DNA from: Nemertoderma westbladi
Lineage: Eukaryota; Xenacoelomorpha; Nemertodermatida; Nemertodermatidae
NCBI GenBank assembly: GCA_032718475.1
Contig: JAUCBJ010004077.1
Coordinates: forward strand, 1-21,479
DNA length: 21,479 nucleotides
Direction: 5' to 3'
Positions 1 to 7,230 of this stretch are shown here, in pieces (positions within the stretch are counted from its first letter, which is position 1; the number at the start of each line of letters is the position of its first letter). Below the pieces are notes generated by a model. It was given only the letters and a program-made list of their open reading frames with translations, searched no databases and was not told the DNA's origin. Made by a program: the position numbers and the translations under genes.

Positions 1-203
1 GTGTCATACTATACTATATATGTCAACTATATTATACCTTTATACATATTACCGAACATCAGAACTCTTTTACCTTTCACACACGGCGGGGACGCGTAGA
101 TAGAAAACCCAACGGATAAACCGGGATCCATAGATCCCGTCACAGTGATAGAACTAGATCCAACCAACTGACAGACTGTGGCTGCCAGCCACCAAAGACA
201 AAG
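1..203 (+). other. 5' leader of the LTR-like element
   Basis: No ORF of note. The first 60 bases are AT-rich. A hairpin-bearing 23-nt motif lies at 122-144 and recurs at 6074-6096, the end of the probable 3' LTR, so the window may open inside or next to a 5' LTR. However, bases 1-121 do not visibly match the rest of the 3' LTR, so an intact LTR pair is not shown. A second perfect hairpin, GTGGCT (178-183), loop GCC, AGCCAC (187-192), lies just before the first good ATG at 204. Confidence 0.4.
122..144 (+). repeat. Terminal hairpin repeat, copy 1
   Basis: The sequence contains GGGATC (123-128), a 4-nt loop CATA and GATCCC (133-138), followed by GTCACA. The same arrangement, with loop CGTA, sits at 6074-6096. 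The two copies bracket the 5.95-kb element, so they are probably the conserved 3' tips of two LTRs, though a flanking repeat is possible. Confidence 0.6.
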
Positions 204-1374
204 ATGAGCCGAATAGGAGAGACGACGCCGCCGTGGACCCCGGACGACAACCTAACGATCCGCGAGGCCGCGGCGAGACGGCATCGACCCACGACGCCGG
301 ATCCAATGAGAAGGAAGAGACGAGTCGGGAGTCGAAAGGGAGAAAGACGAGTCGACGCGGAGCGAGGGTCGACGTACCGATGTCGCCGGCCAGCCTCAGG
401 CCGAGGTCGACGAACGGTCCACCGGAACGGCGACGGTGGGGCCATCGGTACGACGTCGGACCCGGAGAGACGGAAGAGAGGTCGGCGACGAGGATGTCGG
501 GGTTTCTGATCGACTTCGACGAGCCTACCTCGCGACCAGGGAGCGACTGAGAGAGGCCAAAGGAGGGGCGAAGATAGACGAGGTGAGACTGAGGAGACGA
601 CTAGGTGAGTCGAACAGATACTTTGATTACCTAGTGTGTTCTGGGCAGGGAGAACTAGCCGGGGAGAGGGCGAGGGGAGTTGTCAACGAACTGATTGAAC
701 TATGGGAGTGTAGGGGTATGCAGCCTAGTGTAGTGTACATAGGGCCATACTTAGTCGATGCCCGGGGAGTACAATTAGTGGGTTGGAGGAAACCGCAGGA
801 GAGCGAATCCGAGGCTAGCCCCGAGGATTCGGTCTCGTCGGTTGGAGAAAGTTCCGGGAGACGGGGGAAAGTTGGTAGGACGGAGGGGCGACGGGAGTCC
901 GTCGCAACCGATAAGTCTGCTACATCCTCCGCAAAAGAAAGAAGGGTGCGGGAGATAAATCTAAAGTATAAATTAGGAATTGCGGCGGCAGAGCAGAAAC
1001 AGTTAGAGTGGCGACTGAGGGATGAAACCGCATTATTAGAGTTGGCAAGGGAGAATAGAGAGAGAGCCGAGGAGCGTAGAGATCGGGAGATGAGAGTAGA
1101 GAGCGAGCCGGCGAGGTGGTCTGATATGCTTGTGAGAGAGACGATCGAGCGAAATTTATGAGAGTGGAAAGAGATAGAGATAGAGAAAGAGCGTGAGCGG
1201 GATGATTTGCGTGCCCGGCTAGGGAGGCTTGCGCAATATCAAGCCAAACTAGACCAGCGCCGACTAGAACTGGCGCGGTTGGAAATATCAGAGAGTGAGA
1301 CCCCACTTACATACACCGGGCGAGAGAACCAGAACTGGTGTAGCCGTACGGGCGGGGGGGGGGGGGGGGGGTAG
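204..1374 (+). pseudogene. Gag-like ORF, N-terminal part (broken)
   Basis: The best start is the ATG at 204, with A at -3 and a 6-bp hairpin just upstream. Reading must shift frame near 300 to join the main frame, which is open from 307. The main frame meets one TGA at 1159-1161, then continues open to a G18 run at 1354-1371. The product is Arg/Glu-rich. Its middle (about 580-790) holds a more normal folded-looking segment rich in Leu, Tyr and Trp, followed by a Ser/Glu-rich linker and a long charged stretch (about 930-1290) with the heptad-like Leu/Glu/Arg pattern of a coiled coil. Such layout fits a retroelement gag that multimerises, but no family domain is recognised. The downstream zinc knuckles and LTR signals are the main reason for the gag assignment. 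Confidence 0.55.
1354..1371 (+). repeat. G18 homopolymer inside the gag-like ORF
   Basis: Eighteen consecutive G separate the coiled-coil ORF from an open Asn-rich frame. Shorter G runs lie at 1933-1945 (13 G) and 2056-2064 (9 G), and each also coincides with a change of open frame. Homopolymer length error in the assembly or true slippage could both explain the broken reading frame. Confidence 0.85.
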
Positions 1375-1612
1375 TAGTAGTACGTTAGAAGTAGTTAATA
1401 TTAATAGTACCATAGTAGATAACCCTAATCCCTTTATTACAGGAAATATTTCACCCGGTAATTTAAACTTAAATCCAATAATAATATTAATTCAAATATT
1501 CAGAATTAATCCAAATAATTCGAATAATAATTTAAATTTTGAAAATAATAATAATTCTAATTTAAATAATTTAAATAATAATCCCGTTTCAAATTCTAAT
1601 AATTTAAATTGA
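1372..1612 (+). pseudogene. Asn-rich segment of the gag-like ORF
   Basis: Immediately after the G18 run the open frame encodes about 80 residues dominated by Asn, Leu, Ile and Ser, ending at a TGA at 1610-1612. Base use switches sharply from GC/purine-rich to AT-rich (AAT codons). It is probably a low-complexity linker of the gag-like protein that expanded by AAT/TTAAAT slippage. A non-coding insertion is the alternative. No function can be assigned. Confidence 0.4.
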
Positions 1613-1646
1613 TTTAACAAATAATATTGGGAATGTTGCTATTGAC

Positions 1647-1967
1647 ATGAGCGTGTCAGACGTGTATAACCCGGCAGACGGCGGCCTGGTAGGCCACGTA
1701 GTTAGTAGGCAGGAGGTGGCCGGGTTGAGCCAACCCGACGGCGGCCTGGTAGGCCACGTAGTTGGTAGGCAGGAGGCAGCGGGGTTGAGCCAACCCGAGG
1801 TGGGCCTGATAGGCCACGCAGTAGTAGAGAGAGAGGCGGGGGTGAATAGACCCAGCCGTAGTAGAGACAGTGCGTCGACTAGAGAGGGGTGTAGAGACGA
1901 AGTAAGAGATAGTGAAGTTAGATGTGGCGAGTGGGGGGGGGGGGGCTACCGGCGCCCCACCACATAA
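1647..1967 (+). pseudogene. Gag-like ORF segment with 20-residue repeats
   Basis: This frame encodes 106 residues starting at an ATG. The first 60 residues are three 20-residue repeats of the pattern GLVGHVV-x-RQE-x-AGLSQP, the third more diverged. The repeats come from an exact 60-bp DNA period, so the frame is kept through each copy. The rest is Arg/Ser/Glu-rich like the flanking gag-like segments. The frame ends with a TAA at 1965-1967, just after the G13 run, so the stop may be a frameshift artefact. The function is unknown. Confidence 0.4.
1680..1820 (+). repeat. 60-bp tandem repeat with hairpins, 2.3 copies
   Basis: GGCCT-3 nt-AGGCC hairpins sit at 1683-1695, 1743-1755 and 1803-1815, exactly 60 bp apart. 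The first two copies also carry a GGGTT-GAGCC-AACCC hairpin (1722-1736 and 1782-1796). The first two GGCCT hairpins are followed by ACGTAGTT, the same sequence that follows the hairpin in some units of the array near 4382-4500. Confidence 0.85.
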
Positions 1968-2125
1968 GATTAGTGGCGAGAGAGGGGGGCAGAGAATGCC
2001 CCACAAGAGGGGTGTAGGAGTGTAGTAAGAGGTAGTGAAGTTAGAAGTGGTGGGTGGGGGGGGGCTACGGGCACCCCACCGCGAGAGATTAGTAGAGAGA
2101 GAGGGGGGGCAGAGAGTGTCCCACA
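1884..2125 (+). repeat. Tandem duplication of about 123 bp
   Basis: Copy 1 (1884-2006) and copy 2 (2007 to about 2125) both begin GAGGGGTGTA. They run through a purine-rich segment, a G run, a CTACSGGCRCCCCACC block and a GGGGGGCAGAGA block, and end in CCCACA. The copies differ by scattered substitutions and by G-run length (13 versus 9), so it is a diverged duplication. Confidence 0.8.
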
Positions 2126-2924
2126 GGCGTCGGCGGATAATGCGCGGGCCGAATTAGGTAAACCGCAACACCCGGCAACACGGAGTAATAGGGGGATTGC
2201 GAGTATCCCCAGCGGCGTGCGATCGAGCAGAGAGAGGCAGGTTGACGTCGCGAGAGGGCAGACGAAGCGTCGAGCCCGATCAGAAGAGAGAGGGAGAATA
2301 GTGGAGTTTAGCCGGGGGGTCGACGAGAGATCTCACGAGCCGGAATACTGCACAGAAAAGAGAAGAAGAGAAGATAGTAGAAGAAGTGTCGCCACGAACG
2401 ATAGCAGTGTGAGGACAGATAGCGGACCGTCGATAGTAGAGATGGAGTTAGGGAGTCAGTGGGGTCGAACTTCGGGAGATTGCCGTCGCCCCGGAGAAAC
2501 GCACCGCATGCCAAGAGAGGGGTACAAGACGTACCAGTACAAAGTCGAGAACAGGAGAGGGGATCGGAGGGAGGCTTCCCGATGGGATATAGCTGCCGAT
2601 CGAGAGTACGGTAGTCGCCGGGAGATTCGAGATTCGCGAAGATTAAACTTCGGTTCGAAAGGGCACATGCAGACTGCAGGACATACTGTAGGCCTTACTG
2701 CACATACTATTATAGGCCATGCTGGGAGAGATAGAGTAGGCGATAGGGTAGCGCGAACGACGGGATTAAACCCGGAAGCCGCGGAGTACATACCGGTAGG
2801 TAGGCAAGAAGTGGGTAGGCCTATATCGGTACAGCAGCATGACTATAATACACAGGGACATAACATATATCCAGGGGAGGGGGGTGAGTTATTGGAGATA
2901 GACGTATGGGCCCCAATGTATTAA
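2094..2924 (+). pseudogene. Arg-rich ORF of the gag-like region
   Basis: The frame is open from about 2094. No ATG start is convincing (2217 is GTG), so this is probably an internal part of a longer gag-like product. It is highly basic with many Arg, Glu and Ser, and has His-rich patches near 2670-2730 (GHTVGLTAHTIIGHAGRD). It stops at 2924 and overlaps the next ORF by 19 bp in another frame. That overlap could be a programmed shift or simple decay. No family was recognised. Confidence 0.4.
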
Positions 2925-3673
2925 CATCAACCCCAGTACCAAACATACCAGCCGGGGGGGGACAGGGTGACATTCCCCCATCACAATATCGACAATATAC
3001 CCCAATAGGAGCAAGAACATCGAACTCCCTGGACAAGAACAGGTCGTGCGGACAGTCGCTACCACACGCGGCTGTACAGGGGACTGCTAGTCCACAGTTA
3101 GCTGGTAGCAGGGCCACACCGTGGCAGGGACAGAAAGAAAATAACACCAAAAATAAAAACAATCCCAATATACCCAGTAGGCCGAGTCTAGACAACCAAA
3201 ACATTAAATCGGTACATATAAACCTAAGCGCGATACGTGAAGGACTATACAGGAAACGCTATAATCCAGGATTCCAATGTCAATTACATCGGGACGGAAC
3301 CCATAAGACCAGGAGTTGTAAGTACTGGCAAGCGTTGCCCAAACATGATCGTGTAGCCTACACAGACGCAAACGGACTATGTCATCGATGTGTGGTAAAA
3401 GGACACAGATTCGGAGAGTGTTGGAAAGGGAGAGGATGTGAAAGGTCTAAACCAGGGGCAGAGAAGCCCATGAGTAAACATAAAGGAGTCGGGAAAGTAG
3501 AAGGAGGCGTGTTGCATACACACGCAGGACTGACACAGTGCGAGGGGGCATTACATGGACCATGGGCATATACCGAGGGACGAGCGGGGGTCGTCGAGGA
3601 CTTTAATGCCAGCGCACATACGAAGGGGGAGGCCAGCAGAGGTAGTATCGAAGAGAGTGTGGCGAAGAGTTAG
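2906..3673 (+). CDS. Gag-type zinc-knuckle protein, BEL/Pao-like
   Basis: The 255-residue ORF starts at the ATG at 2906 and overlaps the preceding ORF. The N-terminal half is Gln/Asn/Pro-rich. Around residues 125-175 two zinc-knuckle motifs occur. The first is CX2HX4HX4C (CQLHRDGTHKTRSC), in which the usual second Cys is His. The second is a canonical CX2CX4HX4C (CHRCVVKGHRFGEC). They are joined by about 25 residues, followed by a further Cys-containing WKGRGC. In BEL/Pao retrotransposons, paired knuckles with a similar linker bind the element RNA during packaging; that assignment is by motif spacing and is not certain. The protease/RT that should follow in a BEL pol is absent. The ORF ends in a Gly/His/Glu-rich tail. 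It could be part of a longer polyprotein cut by frameshifts. Confidence 0.6.
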   Translation: MGPNVLTSTPVPNIPAGGGQGDIPPSQYRQYTPIGARTSNSLDKNRSCGQSLPHAAVQGTASPQLAGSRATPWQGQKENNTKNKNNPNIPSRPSLDNQNIKSVHINLSAIREGLYRKRYNPGFQCQLHRDGTHKTRSCKYWQALPKHDRVAYTDANGLCHRCVVKGHRFGECWKGRGCERSKPGAEKPMSKHKGVGKVEGGVLHTHAGLTQCEGALHGPWAYTEGRAGVVEDFNASAHTKGEASRGSIEESVAKS

Positions 3674-3839
3674 AGGGCGTATAGGAGGGCAGCGGGAGAG
3701 TGCCTACTGGAAGAAGGGGCACCTGAGAGTTTTTAGTCGTCCAAAGTTTTGGACTGAGGGGGGTGGGAATGAGGGCGAGACGCCCTTCCCACGCACAAAA
3801 TATAAAATAATTATTTAATTAAAAATAATAAAATAATTA
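3674..3839 (+). other. Transition from gag-like ORF to repeat arrays
   Basis: A different frame (from 3555) stays open to 3818 with an Arg/Gly-rich product like the upstream ORFs, so the true reading frame may shift here once more. From about 3800 the sequence becomes AATAAT/TTAAA-rich. No pol motif is visible. Confidence 0.35.
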
Positions 3840-4078
3840 AATAATAAAGTAGGTAGAAGTTAGGTAGTAAGAGAGTAGTACCGTTAGTTAGTTAGTTAGT
3901 TAGGAGGTACGTAGTACCGATAGTTAGTAGAGCTAGAATAGTAAGAGGGTACGTAGTACCGCTAGTTAGAGAGTTAGTAAGAGTTAGAGGGTACGTAGTA
4001 CCGTTAGTTAAAGAGAGTTAGGGAAGTTAGTGAGAGGGTACGTAGTACCGTTAAGAGAGAGTTAGCAGAGTAGAGTTA
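3840..4078 (+). repeat. Array with GGTAC-GTA-GTACC hairpins
   Basis: Four perfect inverted repeats GGTAC-GTA-GTACC occur at 3906-3918, 3948-3960, 3990-4002 and 4037-4049, at spacings of 42, 42 and 47 bp. They are separated by GTTAGTTAG/GAGTTAG spacers. A half copy lies near 3875. The plus strand is nearly free of C outside the hairpins. Confidence 0.85.
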
Positions 4079-4087
4079 GTAGTAGAA

Positions 4088-4500
4088 TGGTTGTGGGCAC
4101 CGGAAGCGCCACGTAGAAAGTAGTAGCAGTAGAGTGGTTGTGGGCACCGGAACCGCCACGTAGAAAGTAGTAGCAGTAGAGTGGTTGTGGGCACCGGAAG
4201 CGCCACGTAGAAAGTAGTAGCAGTAGAGTGGTTGTGGGCACCGGAAGCGCCACGTAGAAAGTAGTAGCAGTAGAGTGGTTGTGGGCACCGGAAGCGCCAT
4301 GTAGAAAGTAGTAGCAGTAGAGTGGTTGTGGGCACCGGAAGCGCCACGTAGAAAGTAGTAGCAGTAGAGTGGCTGTGGGCACCGGAAGCGCCACGTAGTT
4401 AGAGTGGTCGTGGGCACCGTAAGCGCCACATAGGAAGTAGTAAGCAGAGTGGTTGTGGGCACCGCAAGCGCCACGTAGTTAGAGTTAGTAGGGAATGCGC
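4088..4500 (+). repeat. 47-bp tandem array, nine copies
   Basis: Copies start at 4088, 4135, 4182, 4229, 4276, 4323 and 4370, exactly 47 bp apart, then at 4405 and 4450 with shortened spacers. Each unit is a GC-rich hairpin core (GGCAC, 5-nt loop, GCGCC, flanked by GTG and CAC) plus a GTAGAAAGTAGTAGCAGTAG-type spacer. The central copies are nearly identical, which suggests recent expansion. Because 47 is not a multiple of three, all three minus frames are open and give Pro/Thr/Leu-rich products. Those frames are artefacts. Confidence 0.95.
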
Positions 4501-4510
4501 TGAACTTAGT

Positions 4511-4560
4511 AGGGCACGGGCTGCCGGGCACAAGAGGTGCCGGGCACAAAAGTTAGTAGA
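4511..4560 (+). repeat. Isolated hairpins of the same family
   Basis: GGCAC (4527-4531), loop AAGAG, GTGCC (4537-4541) has the same stem as the neighbouring arrays but a different loop. Just upstream, GGCA (4513-4516) and TGCC (4522-4525) form a 4-bp version, also with a 5-nt loop. Confidence 0.75.
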
Positions 4561-4751
4561 GAGTTAGTTGAGTTAGTAGTAGAGTTAGTAAGAGTTAGTA
4601 GAGAGTTAGTAGAGTTAGTAAGAGTTAGTAGTAGTTCACATAATTAACGTACCCACTCTGCCGGCATTCAGAGCGTCACGTGTAGGCGAGTAGACGTAAA
4701 GGGAGTAGATGTAAAGGAAGTAAGTTAGAGATAGAGTAGAGTGGTAGAGAC
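4561..4751 (+). repeat. TTAGTAG-rich low-complexity spacer
   Basis: Irregular repeats of GAGTTAGTAG and GTAAGAGTTAG fill this stretch, with a less repetitive patch near 4636-4690. No ORF or hairpin array is seen. Confidence 0.7.
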
Positions 4752-5168
4752 GGGCACATAGGGTGCCAGGTAGTAGAGTTAGAGTGTTAGAGGTAGTAGA
4801 GAGGGCACATAGGGTGCCAGAGTAGTAGAGTAGTAGAGAGGGCACATAGGGTGCCAGGTAGTAGAGTTAGAGTGTTAGAGGTAGTAGAGAGGGCACATAG
4901 GGTGCCAGAGAGTAGAGTAGTAGAGAGGGCACATAGTGTGCCAGGTAGTAGAGAAGAGTGTTAGAGGTAGTAGAGAGGGCACATAGGGTGCCAGAGAGTA
5001 GAGTAGTAGAGAGGGCACATAGTGTGCCAGGTAGTAGAGAAGAGTGTTAGAGGTAGTAGAGAGGGCACATAGGGTGCCAGAGAGTAGAAGAGCAGAGAGG
5101 GCACATAGGGTGCCAAGTAGTAGAGTTAGAGAGGTAGTTGAGTAGTAGAAGGGCACATAGGGTGCCAG
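4752..5168 (+). repeat. Hairpin array with alternating 50/37-bp spacing
   Basis: Ten GGCAC-ATAGK-GTGCC hairpins begin near 4753, 4803, 4840, 4890, 4927, 4977, 5013, 5063, 5099 and 5151. The spacings alternate 50, 37, 50, 37, 50, 36, 50, 36, 52, so the true unit is an 87-bp dimer. Two hairpins carry T instead of G in the loop (ATAGT), which lengthens the stem to GGCACA/TGTGCC. Spacers are TAGTAGAG and AGTGTTAGAGG types. Confidence 0.9.
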
Positions 5169-5177
5169 ATAGTAGAG

Positions 5178-5252
5178 TGGTTGTGGGCACCACAAGCGCC
5201 ACGTAGAAGGAAGTAGTAGTAAAGGGGTTGTGGGCACCGCAAGCGCCACATA
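5178..5252 (+). repeat. Two further copies of the 47-bp unit
   Basis: Hairpin units near 5178 and 5226 (GGGCACC, then ACAAGCGCCAC and GCAAGCGCCAC) belong to the 4088-4500 family, so that family lies on both sides of the 87-bp dimer array. Confidence 0.85.
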
Positions 5253-5460
5253 GTTAGAAGAGTGGGTAGAGTTAGGGAGTTCTAGTTAAAGGGCTAGAGA
5301 GTTGGTAGACTTAGAGGAGTCAAGTAGAGTTAGTAGAAGTAGAGAGTTAGTAGGAGTTAGTTAGACTTAGTAGAGCTAGTTAGAGTCAGTTAGATAGTTA
5401 GCAAGTAAGTATTAGGTAGATAGTATGATAGCACAGGGGTAGCATTAGAGGTCAGGACCT
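5253..5460 (+). repeat. Degenerate GTTAGTAG spacer
   Basis: Low-complexity GTTAGTAGAG/AGTTAGA sequence without hairpin units or an ORF. Confidence 0.7.
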
Positions 5461-5466
5461 TAGAGA

Positions 5467-5751
5467 GTGGCAGAGATTAGAGAGGAGATCGTGAGAGGAG
5501 CTGTAGGCGAGAGGGAAGAGTGCGATTCAGGTGTGGAGAGAGGGTAAGAGCGAGTTGAGTCAGAGAGCGGAGTTAGAGTGGTGAGAGTGTTGGGGAAACA
5601 AAAATTGTGTGAGAGAAGCGCACGATCGGCCCGACACAAGACGCCAGAGGGTAGTGACATCATACCCATAGGGAGCGGCCTGGAAAGCCGACTCCGAAAA
5701 AATAGACCCACCCCACACCCGATAATAGATCGGGATCCAGCGGAATTGTAG
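5467..5751 (+). pseudogene. C-terminal ORF remnant of the LTR-like element
   Basis: One plus frame is open apart from a TAA at 5545-5547 and ends at a TAG at 5749-5751. The product is about 94 residues, Arg/Glu/Ser-rich like the gag-like ORFs, with a Pro/Arg-rich C-terminus. It directly precedes the hairpin, polypurine tract and LTR, where the end of the last ORF of an LTR element is expected. It may be the tail of the original gag or pol product, left behind after the middle was replaced by tandem repeats. No domain is recognised. Confidence 0.4.
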
Positions 5752-5765
5752 CGCACTTTAGGTGG

Positions 5766-5803
5766 ATGCTATCTTCTCACCGGGAAGATAGCATGGGGGG
5801 GAG
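5766..5803 (+). promoter_or_regulatory. 11-bp hairpin and polypurine tract
   Basis: ATGCTATCTTC (5766-5776), a 7-nt loop and GAAGATAGCAT (5784-5794) form a perfect 11-bp stem. A purine run (G7AG, 5795-5803) follows directly, then the LTR start TGTT at 5804. The purine run is in the place and of the kind used to prime plus-strand DNA in LTR retroelements. A perfect hairpin abutting it is unusual. Confidence 0.75.
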
Positions 5804-6096
5804 TGTTAGCTTATCCAATTCCGCTAACACAAACCCATAGAGTGAACCATTAAGCAATATTGGGGGCCACGAGGTTGGTTACCCAATCTCGCGTCACCCC
5901 AATAAAGTGGGAGGGAGAAACACACAATAGGGGTCAGGGGCCAAACCCCTAACCGAGAGAGAACACAGGGAGTGAAGGGAAACACTCCAAAGGGTGCCAA
6001 CAGGGATATTAGCCAATGGGGGGACAGCATCGACTAGGTACTGTAACAAGGCCAAACCGTGCAATATATATTACCGGATCCGTAGATCCCGTCACA
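5804..6096 (+). mobile_element. Probable 3' LTR
   Basis: The segment begins TGTTAGC right after a polypurine tract and ends CGTCACA, so it has TG...CA ends, and TGTT starts are common in BEL/Pao LTRs. TGTTAGC (5804-5810) is mirrored by GCTAACA (5823-5829). An AATAAA polyadenylation signal is at 5901-5906. The last 23 bases repeat the hairpin motif of 122-144. A full match to a 5' LTR cannot be shown within the window. Confidence 0.65.
6074..6096 (+). repeat. Terminal hairpin repeat, copy 2
   Basis: GGATC (6076-6080), loop CGTA, GATCC (6085-6089), then CGTCACA. It pairs with the copy at 122-144; the stem is conserved while the loop differs by substitution. Confidence 0.65.
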
Positions 6097-6110
6097 AACA
6101 TTGTTCAAGT

Positions 6111-6180
6111 GGTTCAGTAGCTCAGTCGGTTAAGCGTTGGAAATTCGTGTAGTAGGTATCGAGTTCGAATCCTAGTAAGT
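6111..6180 (+). repeat. tRNA-like SINE head or tRNA pseudogene
   Basis: TAGCTCAGTCGG (6118-6129) fits the Pol III A-box consensus TRGCNNAGYNGG perfectly. AGTTCGAATCC (6162-6172) fits the B box with one mismatch. The 44-nt spacing is that of a tRNA gene. The acceptor and T-stem bases do not pair well, so this is not a working tRNA. It is probably a tRNA-derived SINE head or a pseudogene, lying just beyond the LTR end. Confidence 0.65.
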
Positions 6181-6560
6181 GTGAATTATTTTTTGTGCTA
6201 AGTTTCAACTCATTTAAATTAACCGCTACGAATTAAATTGCATTTGCTCAAAGTAGATTAACCAATAAGATTGCAGTTATTAGATAGTAACCAATGTCGT
6301 GTAACATACGTGTTTGCTGGACCAATGATTATCTTTAAAAACCCAATATAACTCATGGAATATTCTCGATTGTTTGCAGCACAAATTTGCTATAAAAAGG
6401 TGCAATTTGTTCATTAGTTATTCACAAACCAGAGTATACACTTATTATTCTTTCTTCTATCTTAGCATTAGTTTATTGTATATTAGTTTTGTAATAAAAG
6501 TTAGAAATACTTGTTGCATCTGTTTTTTACTATGCTTCACCACGGTGAACCCAACTGAGG
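6181..6560 (+). promoter_or_regulatory. LTR-like block with TATA box and polyA signal
   Basis: The AT-rich block contains TATAAAAAGG at 6391-6400 and AATAAA at 6493-6498, in the order and spacing seen in retroelement LTRs. A segment near 6546-6562 (GAACCCAACTGAGGGAC) loosely resembles a tRNA-Lys primer-binding site. No matching second LTR was found, so this could equally be a chance promoter-like AT-rich region. Confidence 0.3.
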
Positions 6561-7230
6561 GACAGATGGCTGGCTAGATAGCGGACCGCAGCAATAGACG
6601 GGAACATCGGGGGAATGTAGGAGGAGACAACCCACAATATCATTCTTAGTTATTCGCCCATCGCCTGAAAGGTTAGACAGCGTTCAATGCCTTGCTATCT
6701 AAGTGTAAGACCAAAGATCGAAGGTAGAGGTAGTGACACGCTGTGCGCTAAAAATTACATCTAGGGACTGTACTGTCTTAATTCAGAGAAAACCCGCAGT
6801 AGACCTTCACATTCCTACGGGGGGAAAGGAGAGGAGATTAGGCAGAGAGATACTAGTACACAGATAGGACGCAGGCACACCGGTACAAAGCATACACATT
6901 GGTAGGGTGCAGCAAACTGTACGCCTAACTCTTGCTAGGTATGGGTGCGTCGGTGACTGTTTGTAGTACAACGGTGTCCATTTGCGTTGGAACTTGTAGG
7001 CCAGGAAGGGTTACTGTGTTTTACCTGAATTAGGATTGTACCGTTCAGGCGGTAGGGCAGTTTATCACTAGGCGCAAATAAATTAAGGCTATTAGGGATA
7101 CTAACATCTACCGTGCCCACCTTGGCAACCAAAATTCTAGATAGGACACCAGGCCAGCTATTTGTAACTGTACGCCTACTGTAGTAAACTAACACATTTC
7201 TTCTTAGTATTAGGGACCTGGTAAATTAAA
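6561..7230. other. No recognisable gene
   Basis: The composition is more balanced than in the flanks, with broken frames on both strands. No domain was recognised. A 13-mer CAGATGGCTGGCT (6563-6575) recurs at 9888-9900. It may be decayed retroelement sequence. Confidence 0.4.

Noticed and set aside
591-625. CTGAGGA...GTC-GAA hammerhead-like string on the plus strand
   Set aside because: A short stem II forms, but the base after GAA is C instead of the required A, no stem I or III is seen, and it lies in the gag-like coding frame.
4051-5249. Long minus-strand open frames rich in Pro, Thr, Leu and Tyr
   Set aside because: They arise because the arrays have almost no C on the plus strand and periods not divisible by three, so all minus frames stay open. 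They share one repeated peptide in different registers.
3840-5460. CRISPR array
   Set aside because: Spacers between the hairpin units are low-complexity and repeated, not unique, and the setting is a eukaryotic retroelement.
5460-5756. Minus-strand 98-residue frame
   Set aside because: The plus strand here carries a better frame that joins the LTR element; the minus frame has no recognised domain.
6111-6180. Functional tRNA gene
   Set aside because: The A and B boxes are good, but acceptor and T-stem arms do not pair.
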